Positions 1 to 11,042 of a stretch of 64,000 bases of DNA are shown one piece after another (within the stretch, counting starts at the first letter, position 1; each line of letters starts with the position of its first letter). The stretch is taken from the NCBI GenBank assembly GCA_963693285.1, contig OY848925.1:6674932-6738931 (forward strand). The letters are read 5' to 3'. A program made the translations under genes and the position numbers. The notes beneath the pieces were generated by a model. That model was not told the DNA's origin. It did no database searches and saw nothing but the letters and a program-made list of their open reading frames with translations. The stretch is from Xestospongia muta (lineage: Eukaryota; Porifera; Demospongiae; Haplosclerida; Petrosiidae).

Positions 1-351
1 TGGTGCTTACTCGTGAGTCATTTTGGCTAGTGACAAATGAAGTCATCTTTATTGATGGCTATCTGATAGTTCAGTACCTTGTGTGCCTATCTCAGTAGTA
101 GTAGATATTGACGTCCCACATCTTAGCTCACGTCTTCTAATACAGTAAATTATTAGTATAACACTCAGTAAATTTAAGACTGTTTTGTAGAATCTGTTCA
201 TCTCTGTACATCATTGCTATAGTAACCTAACATCAGTAATGGCGTCGTCTTCTTCGTTAGGCCTTGACAATCGTAGTTGAGCATGTTAGAGTGTGTATGT
301 AGCTATTGTTGTGTGTCTAAAATATTATATAGTAACTATGTTTTATTATAG
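1..351 (+). other. Last intron (3' part) of upstream receptor copy 0
   Basis: This stretch aligns by eye with 8692-9039, 24671-25014, 33606-33948 and 49894-50239, which are the 3' ends of the last intron of receptor copies 1-4. It ends in a TATAG acceptor at 351. The window therefore opens inside a further copy of the array whose first 15 exons lie to the left. Confidence 0.75.
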
Positions 352-920
352 GAGACACTGGAAGTGTTGAGTGGTACAGTGATGGTGTTACACTTACTTC
401 ATCTACTGTGGCAGAATGTAAAGAAGTGATACGTCAATTAAAGAGAATACAACACACAACATGGAGTATTGAACTCTACTCATTATCTCCTCAAAGTTTA
501 CTTACAATATTAACTGATATTAATGGATGTCAAGTGAGGAGACTTGTTATAGAGAACACTCATTTTGATAGTAACTGTGTCAGTAAACTATCTCAAGTAC
601 TAACTTATAACCAAACAATGGAGTACCTAACTCTTTCCTCCTCACCTCTCGTACCAGATACTTACCACTTATTAACAACTGCTGTAGCTGATAATAAAAT
701 AATCAAGGAATTACACTTGTGGGATGACAGTAACATTACTGATAAAGACATACCACATCTATCTACTCTCATAACAAACACTAACACACTACAAGAACTA
801 TCTCTCTCTCACTGTCCTAATATTACTAAATTTGGTATACAACAATTACAAAATGTTGTTGTTAATAATAATAGTTTGAAGTTTTTGATTATTAATGATA
901 ATTTACTCCATTATTGTTAA
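352..920 (+). CDS. LRR terminal exon of receptor copy 0 (5' part outside window)
   Basis: This is the terminal exon of another array member: 569 nt, ending in TAA at 918-920, the same length as the terminal exon of copies 1-4. It encodes about six leucine-rich repeats of the ribonuclease-inhibitor/NLR kind (LxLxx strand followed by a helix). The exon enters at phase 1, with GDTGSVEWYSDG preceding the conserved VAECKEV. The scaffold residues match the other copies, while the strand-face residues differ (RRLVIEN where others have WGLNISH, RRLEIWN or RSLYIYN). A poly(A) signal AATAAA follows at 962-967. The likely role is ligand or self-recognition at the C-terminus of a death-fold protein; this is inferred from architecture only. 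Confidence 0.8.
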
Positions 921-1660
921 TTATTAGTTATTTTTGTACTATTGCTGTATTTTTTACTAAAAATAAATTATTTCAAATTCAAATAAGTCAATTATTAGTT
1001 AAATACTTTAGTTTCCAGTTCTTTGTCTTCTAACAAAGTTAACAATTTTTATAATTCACTTCTTCTCTAGAGAAACTATACTTCTCTACTTGACAATTGA
1101 CCACGCCTACATTATTCAATAATAAAAGCTTCAATATTGTTATTTCTAATATTTACAAATACAATTATAACAAAAAAACTAGACTAAATTGTATATTAAT
1201 AGGCCTCTAGTTAGTAGCTATATAAAATTAAATATTATCGCTACGTCTAATACCACTAATTACTACTGCTAATACAAAATCCATTAATTAAAGCCAATAA
1301 CCTAAAAACTTATTTCCTACACACACAGTTCACTTAACAAGTTATTATATTTAATAACACGTTCTATTTAATAATACACTCACTTTTAACAATTCCATGA
1401 AAGTACTGATCCATACAAGCAACATCAGAAGATTTCTTGATAACATTACAACTATTAACTTACTACTAAACAAACTTAGTTTCTATTAACAGTAGTAGAC
1501 TGTATCTAGTAGTTAGCAGTTTTGCTAGTTAGTTATCTTCTATCATTAGTAGTTTCTAGTAAAGAAGGCTTAAAGCAGTAAAGACTTAAGCAGTAAACTT
1601 TTTCTCACTGATAGCTACTGGTTTCTACAGCTGCTACTTTAATAGGTGTGGTCACTGTGG
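921..1660. other. Spacer 0-1, 3' flank of receptor copy 0
   Basis: AT-rich 3' flank shared with the spacers after copies 1-4 (for example 9609-10335 and 34518-35262). No open frame of note was seen. Around 1650 the homology stops at the point where the other spacers continue into the kinesin relic. Here the sequence jumps straight into the 28-bp minisatellite, so about 4 kb present in other spacers is missing. Confidence 0.6.
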
Positions 1661-2222
1661 TATGTAATATATACACGGTATACTACTGTATGTAATATAT
1701 ACACAGTGTACTACTGTATGTAAAATGTACACAGTGTACTACTGTATGTAATATATACACAGTGTACTACTGTATGTAATATATACACAGTGTACTACTG
1801 TATGTAAAATGTACACAGTGTACTACTGTATGTAATATATACACAGTGTACTACTGTATGTAATATATACACGGTATACTACTGTATGTAAAATGTACAC
1901 AGTGTACTACTGTATGTAATATATACACAGTGTACTACTGTATGTAAAATGTACACAGTGTACTACTGTATGTAATATATACACAGTGTACTACTGTATG
2001 TAAAATGTACACAGTGTACTACTGTATGTAATATATACACAGTGTACTACTGTATGTAATATATACACAGTGTACTACTGTATGTAATATATACACAGTG
2101 TACTACTGTATGTAAAATGTACACAGTGTACTACTGTATGTAATATATACACAGTGTACTACTGTATTTAATATATACACAGTGTACTACTGTATGTAAT
2201 ATGTACACAGTGTACTACTGTA
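1661..2222. repeat. 28-bp minisatellite, about 20 units
   Basis: Tandem array of a 28-bp unit containing TGTAATATATACACAGTGTA, with variants (TAAAATGT, TAATATGT). The same array occupies the PLEKHH intron upstream (+ strand) of the exon beginning CTTTGATCC at 14396-14562, 39331-40114 and 56046-56631, so this is a relic of that intron. The core TACACAGTGTA is self-complementary around a central base. Confidence 0.9.
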
Positions 2223-2223
2223 C

Positions 2224-2431
2224 CTTTGATCCATTCTTTGCAGTCAGCATTGCTATCAGCAACAAAATGATAGGTTCTGGTGGGTGTGGCCAGCTAACAA
2301 GGGAGGGCATGGTATAGGAATGGTAATATTGGATCGAGTCTTACTTGAAAGAAACTTGTCATTTCATGTCGAGTTATTTTACACCAAGCAGCGAGATTGA
2401 TCATGGCCTTAGCTCTGCAGTTAGGGGTTTT
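2224..2431 (-). pseudogene. PLEKHH remnant (two PH-domain exons)
   Basis: Two minus-strand exons of the PLEKHH-type gene survive. 2345-2431 corresponds to 56755-56841 (first PH domain, residues INLAAWCKITRHEMTSSF). 2224-2293 corresponds to 56634-56703 (ATPTRTYHFVADSNADCEEW). The neighbouring PLEKHH exons are absent. Just after 2437 the sequence switches to the upstream region of receptor copy 1. This is a deletion relic of the PLEKHH segment that is fuller in other spacers. Confidence 0.85.
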
Positions 2432-2609
2432 CTACATTAAACATAATATATTCAAATCACTACATTGCATGTACCATAGTATAGTATATTCGAGCTGAGA
2501 AGAGCTCCTTATTAAAAAAAGGTGTTTTATGCATGAAATGTAAGGTAGTATAGTAGTACTAATGGTGCAAGTAATAATGTAGCAGCTTGTACTTAAGCTT
2601 AATGAGCCC

Positions 2610-2709
2610 CACCCTAAAATGTCAATGGATATGAATATTGTTGTTTGTGGGTGTGCTCTACTCTCATCCTTTACGGCAACTAAAGGTCAGCGAACACAGA
2701 AACAGAACT
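2610..2709 (+). promoter_or_regulatory. Conserved block upstream of receptor start
   Basis: About 100 bp ending at the start codon is almost identical before all four complete receptor copies (about 18325-18419, 27550-27648 and 43885-43981). It includes CCACCC, GTGGGTGTGCTCTACTCTC and TTTACGGCAACTAAAGG. Further upstream the copies diverge through different junctions and indels. It is probably 5' UTR plus core promoter. No TATA box is evident in it. Confidence 0.45.
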
Positions 2710-5700
2710 ATGGCAAAGAAACAAGTTGATGCAAAGCTATTGATATCTTTTCTGAGTCAGGCTCAGCTAGGTAAGTAGATAGTTAATTGTCTTCTTTATT
2801 ATTAAGTATGAGTATTGACTGTCTGAGTCATCAATGAGTATTTTAACTTATTTCTCAGATATCTCTCACTTAAGTGCTGTGTTTGAAGCCTTGGAGAAAC
2901 ATATGTTTCCATGTCGAAGATGGTTTGAGTTAGGTCTATTGTTGGGTATACTACAACCTACACTAGCAAAAATTGAAAAGGATCATCGTGATGATGTAGT
3001 TCGATGTCTTCAGGAGTGTTTAACTTGCTGGCTGAGAAGAGTTGATCAAGTTGATGAGAATGGAAGACCGTCATGGGATGTACTAGTTAGTGCTTTGAAG
3101 AAGATGAAAGAAAATTATGTGGCTGAAAATATCACTCAAACAAGTATGATATGATTCTAAGATTATGATATTTATGATTTGTTTATTAGTGAAAGAACAA
3201 ATCCAGTCTGCTGGACAAGTTCTGATATACCCTGCACAAATGTCACAGCTGTTATATAGTGAGAGATGTATCAATGAAGTGATCCTTGATGAGGTGGAGA
3301 CACTACAGGGTGTGGTTGATAATAAGAGAACAACCCTCTTATCTGCTGTACGTGCTGCAGTGTCTTCTGATCACAAGAATATCAAAGTACTAGCTAAAGT
3401 GTTGTCTGAATTTGAAGAGACAAGAGAATTAGCCGATAAACTACTCAATGAATATAGTAAGTTCTCTGTTGTTAATTAAACATGACAATTTCTCTTGTTA
3501 ATTGTGTAGCTCAAAAGTTTCCAGAAGATAAGGACATTTCAATAATTCCTCAAAATACATGTAGTTATCAACAGTCTGCTAGTGATATTCTTCGTTGTCA
3601 CTATGCCACTTTGTCCAAGTCTCTACATGATCCTATTAGTATTGGATGGCTACTTTGTGAGCAAGACCCAACAATAATATCAGAAGAAACACTTACTAGT
3701 ACTGAGTTTATAAGGATATGTGAGTCAGAGAGAAGAGTAGTCTTGTTGAGAGCTGTACGTTGTGCTGTTCGTAGTAGCTCTAATAACTTGGAGGTATTTG
3801 TTAGTGCACTATTAAAGTTCTCTGAAAATGTGTCGTTAGCTAAAGCTATTTTGAATGACTACAGTTAGTAATTGAATTGTATTAATGAATATTTAAAATT
3901 ATGTCCATAGATAAAGAGCTTGAAAGAAAAAAGAAAGATGAAGAACCTTCAACAGATAACGGTATAGTCAATGTAATATAATAGTTATAATGGATATAGG
4001 AGGACTATAATATTTGACACTCACCTTTAAGATGAGGTGAATCAGTCCTCTTAGATCTGTTAGATGTGTTATGCCAGGAGCGCATGCGCTCCTGGTTATC
4101 CTGAGTGAGTAACATATAAAAACAATTGCATGTGAATGTTATTATAGTAAACAATATTCATAGTCCATCCACCCACTAAATAAAAATTTATAATTCAAGT
4201 ACATTATGTGTGAAATTTTGTACCAAATTTAGCTACAACAGAAGTATTGGTACCTTTGGATATGGCACCAACATTTACATCAATCAGAGGAGAATTTGCT
4301 AAAGCTGTTTTCAATATCCGTTGTTGTATTACTAAGAGCACAGCATCTGCAGAAGAAGTTAAAAGGTTACTTTATGGTTTCCCTGACCTGAAGCCAGAGT
4401 TATCTAATGCCAAAACAATGGATGATATACTGGATGTTGTACATGACAAATGTACACTGATTAATATCAATTATTTGGAAGTTGTTGTGGAGCAGTTTAA
4501 AGTTGAAGATGCTAAGGCATACATTGAAGCATACAAGGATATCATTGACAAGTTCTCTCAGAAAGTAACAATTAAATTATGTCTTGGTGAGCGCTTCCAG
4601 ATTACACAAAATCTCTCTCCTCTTAAATGTGAAACAGCCAAGTTTGTTCTCGACTGGAATCCTGACACCACCATGGCCACTTTGAATGATGTTAGAGATA
4701 TTTTAGCAGTATCATTTCAGAAATTGGAGAAGTCTGTTAAAATTGATGTCATCAAAAAAGACAACTCCATCACTGTGACCTGTACCTTTCCTCTCCATCT
4801 ACTTGTACGACTCATTGACATTGCTCAGGAGACTATTGAGCTTGTGAAGAAGAGAGGATTAATCCGACTTATAATTGGTCCTTGTATTATTTGGGATATC
4901 AGCAGTAGAGATCAGGTATATATAAAGTTACACTATAATAGTATCCATGTATTTATGATATAGGAGATGAAATCTTTGGCAATGGAGATAAAAGAGAAGC
5001 AGACACATTTTGAGAAGCAGTTGGAGACACAGTATGCAATTAGCAGGAGGAAGACTCTGGAAATTGAAGATTTGAGGGCTAAACTCAAACAGTTGGAAGG
5101 TAACAGGACTATAATTGTAAAAATCATCATTTAAAGATGGCATAGTAAGACATTGATTGACTTTGAAAAGTTTGCATAAGATATCCAGAGGCTAGCAGTA
5201 GAGAAGCAAGCTAGCTAGTTAGTACTCTAATAAGTCACACGACCTGTAATACTTGTATGCAGTAGAGGAGCTTAATCATTGAGTGTACATCTGTTGTTTG
5301 AGTACATGTAGTTAAATGTTATTAGTTTGTTGTTTTAAATTGTTATGTGCAACAATACAAGCTGGTTGTATACAAATGTATAATTACTGCATAGCTATAA
5401 ATACTGTAGGATTGTTTACATGCCAGGCAGTAAAGGTATTAATGCTTCACTATTTCTGTATATTATACTGTATTTGTTACATTATTATGTATTGTAATAT
5501 TAGTTGATAAAGTGGAATTGAAGTCAGAGGCACAAATTTCAGAATTAAAGGAGAAAGATGAGGAGATTGATACATTAAAATTAGCCCTTAAAGAAAAAGA
5601 AAGTAAGGAAACATTAAATGTCACAATATAACATGTAATATTACATAGTGGATCATTTAGACTATGCAGGATTAAATAGCAGTAGTTTTACAAATTAATT

Positions 5701-8700
5701 TAGCAAAGTTTTTACCATCACACCCACACATTATATTACACTCATTTCTCAACATGAAGTTCATAAATCATCATAATTTATCATTTCAGACACCAATTTA
5801 CGTACTTCATTACTGAATTAGCCCAACATTGATATAAATTAATGTCTATTAAAAATATTTTATTTATATAGTGTATTGGATAATATATAAGTACAATATA
5901 TTTTATAGAAACTGTTCAAGAAATATTAGAAGACAAACAAAAAGATGATGTTAAGTTGAGAACTAAACTTGAAGTACAGGAGATAACAATTAATGAGAAG
6001 ACAATGGAGATAGATGATTTAAAGTCTATTCTTGAAGACAAAGAAAGTATATAACATTACAAGTAGTACATCATAAACTATACTCTATTTTAGTTGAGTT
6101 ACATTTATTGAAGCAGACATCAGAACAGCAACAAGTAGAGATCAAAGAGTTAAAATCTATTTTTCAAGAAAAGGAAGGTATGTAATATTAAATAATCCCT
6201 CATACTAGCTCTTATGTCACTATGTATAAACATATTATAGTATATATAGTACATGTTGTATTACTATATGATAGTATTATATATTGAATATCACTCTTGT
6301 AGCTTCAGAGAAGACATTAAGATCAAATGTAGTAGAGAGAGAAGAAGAAGTAAAGTCATTACAGGAAACGATTGTATCACTTACCTCAAAATTAAAAGAG
6401 ATGGAAAAAGATACAAGTGTTCTAGAGAAGACCACAAAAAGTACCAGATATATTGATGTGATTATGTAACTACTTATTATATTTAGGTAAAGCTTTTTTG
6501 ACATCTGATACTGATGATGATACTCTCCTACCAGCTGAACCACTTCATGTATCTCCTAAAACAAAAACTACCCAAGGAGAGTCCATTACTACAAGTAAAT
6601 ACACTACATATATGTGATGATATTTTACACTATATATACTTTGTAGTGTCAAAGATCAATGTTACTGATGATGATGTAATAACAGAACCAGATGTTAAAG
6701 AAAAGTTTCCACAACATGTACAACCATTACCTTCTACTAGTGAAGGTAAATTTAATATAAATATAGCTGTACTATATTTTAGACCTCTTAATGAAATTTT
6801 TGGGAAAATAATTTTATAAATAATGCAATCAACTCTTTCGATGATGTTTATATTAAGTAGTTAGTATACCTTTGTTGTCACACCTATTTAATAGAAATTT
6901 GACATATTTCATTTCATATTATCACTAGATCTAAAGTAATGATATCATAGAAACATTTAATGTTTTATTTAGTAGAGTCAGAGATGAAAGTGTTGTCAAA
7001 AGTAACAAAAGATGACATACCAATAGAACCAGAACCAGAGGTAAAAGAGAAGCCATTAGGTTTTCTACAGTCTCTATTTACAAGAAAAAGTAAGTATATG
7101 TTATTGTTTTAACTGATATATTTAGTTTTAATGTACTCTGCATCAAAAGACCCATAGCCACAAAACACAACACTCTATTTATAGGGACATAATCATGAAA
7201 AAAAATTAAAATGAAACATAAAGATAAGAATACTATATATTATAGTCAGTATATAGAATAGTAGTGAGATCTATACTGAGGAGACCATCTTTATTTTTTA
7301 GAGTCACAGCCAATGAAAGATGACATTCCAATAGAACAAGAGGATATGGAGACGTCATCTGATCTTCTACAACTTCCAAAAGGTAGTATACATGTTATTA
7401 TTTTAGTTAACTTCATTATTGTGTTCACTATTAAAATATTCAGCATTAAAAAGCTCACAGCCATTCGTGTCATTCTCAGCCTAACATGCCCCATTGTGAG
7501 TAGTCTGGTATATTTGCTTGCTTTTCTTGGGATAAGAAATGATATACACATGGTATTGTTGTGTCCAATGAAATTGCTGTTCAAATCTTGGGAAATGAAT
7601 AATGTTATATTATCACACGGCATCTAAACGTAGAGTTACTATTTTGGAGGAACAGGACATGGGATGATATACAATATAATTGTAACATTTAAGACTTCTT
7701 GTCCCAAGACAATCAAATCAAAACACCTATGTTATGGAGTGTGATAGTTAGTTCATGTGTTTAGTTACTTAGTTACCTAATGAGTAAGTTCTGTCTTCAT
7801 ATGTGGCTGAGGTACTAACAGATTATTGTCAGCTTTAATCAAATGAACCATTCATGGTATTTGTGTCAACATATATCATAAAATATGTACAGTAGGGGTA
7901 GCTATGAATGACCAAATCTTTACTATCTACTGTTATATATAGTGTCTGCATTACATCAAACATGACTAAACTCATATTACTTGTACTACACAAAATAATC
8001 AGATCAGTAGCTATATATAGTACACTAATGATAGTAAGATCATAATATTAATAATTAGTAATAATTTAAACTAATTTCTAAACTCTTCAATTGTGGACAC
8101 TGTTTACTTACTATGTCAGTTTTGCAATTATGTGTATCAAACGTGGATTGTCTTAGCTTCTTAAAGAAAAAGATGGCAACAAATCTAGAGATTATTAAGT
8201 AGCTCCACCCACTTCATCTGCAGTGATATTTTGATTATCACATCACAACACTACATTTAATGGTTTTTTATTTTTATTTTTTTATTGACAAAATGAATAC
8301 CCAATAGCCACTGCTATTTTGAAGGGCACAAACAGAATAGAACAATAATAAATAAAACAGAATTAAGGTATTAAAGTACAGGATATGGTATCATTAATAA
8401 CACAGAGATAAAGTAAGTGACTGTTAGTATATGATAGGTTTAGTGTGATAAGTGATGGTTAGTAAAGAAATATATTTACTTTAGATTTAAAAGAGATTAG
8501 AGATGAGCTAGATTTTACATAAGGAAGTGAATTCCACAAAGAGAGAACAGAAGGAACAAATGAGTTTTTATTACATCATGATATTTGTATAGTAAAAGAG
8601 AAATGTCAACTAGGTTGATATAAACATACAAAAGACAAACCGTAAACAAAAACTTTGTTATCAGACATCATAATGATTCATGTTTGAGAGTTGGTGCTTA

Positions 8701-9608
8701 CTCGTGAGTCATTTTGGCTAGTGACAACTGAAGTCATCTTTATTGATGGCTATCTGACAGCTCAGTACCTTGTGTGCCTATCTCAGTAGTAGATATTGAC
8801 GTTCCTCATCTTAGCTCACATCATCTAATATAGTAAATTATTAGTATAACACTCAGTAAATTTAAGACCGTTTTGTAGAATCCGTTCATCTCCGTACATC
8901 ATTGCTATAGTAACCTAACATCAGTAATGGCGTCGTCTTCTTCGTTAGGCCTTGACAATCGTAGTTGAGCATGTTAGAGTGTGTGTATAGCTATTGTTGT
9001 GTGTGTAAAATATTATATAGTAACTATGTTTTATTATAGGAGACACTGGAAGTGGTGAGTGGGAGAGTGATAGAGTTACACTTACTTCATCTACTGTGGC
9101 AGAATGTAAAGAAGTGATACGTCAATTAAAGAGACGACAACACACAACATGGAGGATTACACTCAACAGATTATCTCCTCAAAGTTTACTTACAATATTA
9201 ACTGATATTAATGGATGTCAAGTGTGGGGACTTAATATATCTCACACTCATTTTGATAGTAACTGTGTCAGTAAACTATCTCAAGTACTAACTTATAACC
9301 AAACAATGGAGTACCTACGTCTTACCTCCTCACCTCTCGTACCAGATACTTACCACTTATTAACAACTGCTGTAGTTGGTAATAAAATAATCAAGAGTTT
9401 AGTGTTGTGGTATGACGATAATATTACTGATAAAGACATACCACATCTATCTACTCTAATTACAAACACTAACACACTACAACATCTATATCTCTATGAC
9501 TGTCCTAATATTACTAAATTTGGTATACAACAATTACAAAATGTTGTTGTTAATAATAGTAGTTTGAATTATTTGTTTGTTAATGGTAATGTACTCCTTA
9601 GTCGTTAA
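2710..9608 (+). CDS. Receptor copy 1: death domain, CARD-like x2, coiled coil, LRR protein
   Basis: Sixteen exons read by GT-AG sites and frame: 2710-2770, 2859-3143, 3190-3456, 3510-3863, 3911-3961, 4233-4915, 4964-5099, 5504-5602, 5909-6046, 6094-6177, 6303-6440, 6487-6594, 6647-6745, 6973-7089, 7302-7382, 9040-9608. The sum is 3270 nt, or 1089 aa. The domains in order are as follows. Exon 2 is a death domain (RRWFELGLLLGIL, CLTCWLRRVDQ, PSWDVLVSALKKM). Exons 3 and 4 are two related CARD/DED-like helical modules (LLSAVRAAV and LLRAVRCAV). Exon 6 is an unnamed alpha/beta module of about 227 aa. Exons 7-11 are coiled coil, exons 12-15 an acidic linker, and exon 16 the LRRs. There is no signal peptide, membrane segment or NTPase in the main frame, so it is probably a cytosolic sensor or adaptor. 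The exon 4 donor is GTTAGT, where other copies have GTAAGT. Confidence 0.75.
4074..4095. repeat. 22-bp perfect palindrome in intron 5 of copy 1
   Basis: CCAGGAGCGCA followed by its exact reverse complement, bordered by TTA on both sides (4069-4071 and 4096-4098 by eye). Copies 3 and 4 have the uninterrupted sequence at this point. Copy 2 carries a Harbinger-like insertion at the same TTA. The core GCGCATGCGC also matches the NRF-1 site consensus. It could be an insertion or excision footprint. Confidence 0.85.
7383..9039 (+). other. Long last intron of receptor copy 1
   Basis: A 1657-nt intron between the acidic-linker exon 15 and the LRR exon. It begins with an in-frame read-through stretch rich in hydrophobic residues (7383-7624; see findings) and contains a LINE tail at 8262-8640. 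The rest is AT-rich without coding features. Equivalent introns are 23674-25014, 32292-33948 and 48604-50239. Confidence 0.7.
8262..8640 (-). mobile_element. Non-LTR retrotransposon (LINE) 3' tail
   Basis: Read on the minus strand, 8571-8470 encodes FVPSVLSLWNSLP followed by SSSLISFKSKVNIFLY and a stop. The xLWNSLP ... L.SFK pattern is typical of the C-terminal end of CR1/L2/Jockey-type reverse transcriptase ORFs. A terminal A/T-rich tail lies at the left end (TTTTTTATTTTTATT on +), as expected for a minus-strand 3' end. The same relic sits at 33173-33535 and 49471-49830, so it entered before the array amplified. Confidence 0.6.
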
Positions 9609-10343
9609 TTATTAGTTATTTTTGTACTATTAATATTATTATTTCAAATTCAAATAAGTCAATTATTAGTTAAATACTTTAGTTTCCAGTTCTTTGTCTT
9701 CTAACAAAGTTAACAATTTTTATAATTCACTTCTTCTCTAGAAAAACTCAACTTCTCTACTTGACAATTGACCACGCCTACATTAATTAATAATAAAAGC
9801 TTCAATATTGTTATTTCTAATATTTACAAATACAATTATAACAAACAAACTAGACTAAATTGTACATTAATAGGCCTCTAGTTAGTAGCTATATAAAATT
9901 AAATATTATCGCTACGTCTAATACCACTAATTACTACTGCTAATAAAAAATCCATTAATTAAAGCCAATTAATTTGTCAAAATAACCTAAAAAAACTTAT
10001 TTCCTACACACACAGTTCACTTAACAAGTTATTATACTTAATAACACGTTCTATTTAATAATACACTCACTTTTAACAATTCCATGAAAGTACTGATCCA
10101 TACAACATCAGAAGATTTCTTGATAACATTACAACTATTAACTTACTACTAAACAAACTTAGTTTCTATTAACAGTAGTAGACTGTATCTAGTAGTTAGC
10201 AGTTTTGCTAGTTAGTTATCTTCTATCATTAGTAGTTTCTAGTAAAGAAGGCTTAAAGCAGTAAAGACTTAAGCAGCAAACTTTTTCTCACCGACAGCTG
10301 CTAGCTTCTACAGCTGCTACTTTAATAGGTGTGGTGTGTAACT
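9609..10343. other. Spacer 1-2, 3' flank of receptor copy 1
   Basis: AT-rich flank homologous to 921-1650 and to the spacers after copies 3 and 4. The segment with the AATAAA signal found in the other copies is shortened here, leaving no clear AATAAA directly after the stop. No gene was recognised. Confidence 0.6.
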
Positions 10344-11042
10344 ATGGAAAAATGCAAACCCGCGAATAAACATGGCGGTAAGCTACTTAGAAGATGGTTG
10401 TATTATGGTTTCCTATTTAAACAGACTGAAGGAGGAGATGATCTAAGATACAAATAAGAAGTAAACAATGTTGGAGTAGCTCTACAATGTCGACCAATGA
10501 ACTAGACAGAGATCAAGAACAATAACACAGTCAATATTGATTAAACAAAAGGAGAAATTATATGTACAAAATTAATATATACAATAAAAATAAGTAAGTA
10601 CTAGTTATATTACATCAACTAAAATCTGTTTATATGTCCATCTATTTAGGTAGTAAGTTGTCTGGTATTTTCTTCTTAAGGCCAAATGCCTGCCAAATAC
10701 TTTGTCATCTTGTAAAGTACTTTCTCTTACACTAAGTGAGTGGTAACACCAGATAGATACCTAGCACATATAGAAGACTTCACAAGTTAGATCTGGCCAA
10801 CCAGACTACAACCTTCATTGATGAATGGGTCATTCATACTGATTGTTCATTATTAATATTATAATCTTATATAACAAAACAGTCAATTTGCCTAATACAA
10901 AAAGTATGAGAGAAACTACATTGACTATTACTTTTGATATGGTATTTACAGCTGATACTACTCATACTAATCAGGTAGAAGTTTACAACAAGACAGTATG
11001 ACCTATTGTGGATGCTGTATTAGAAGTATATATTGGTATAAT
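10344..11042 (+). pseudogene. Kinesin motor N-terminal fragment (relic 1)
   Basis: Two separated stretches resemble the start of a kinesin motor domain. One reads VGVALQCRPMN, the usual V.VRCRPxN strand. The other reads TITFDMVFTADTT followed by QVEVYN and PIVDAVLE, the usual TFD.VF...Q...Y....P.V..VL.G segment just before the P-loop. The frame is broken by TAG right after CRPMN (10503-10505) and by TGA where an arginine is expected before PIVDAVLE. Nothing recognisable of the P-loop follows; the sequence runs into GGATGAATGG repeats. It resembles kinesin-2 motors, but the subfamily is not certain. Confidence 0.6.

Noticed and set aside
1661..2222. Possible CRISPR-like array (28-bp repeats)
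   Set aside because: Units are directly adjacent with no unique spacers, the context is eukaryotic, and the same tract sits in an intron in three other places; it is a minisatellite.
2710..4963. NACHT/NTPase domain expected of an NLR
   Set aside because: No P-loop (GxxxxGKS/T) or Walker B pattern was found in any receptor exon, so the NLR label was not used.
4928..5143. Minus-strand ORFs opposite receptor coiled-coil exons (also at 29812, 46167 and 6277)
   Set aside because: They are antisense to well-supported exons, and conservation follows the sense frame.
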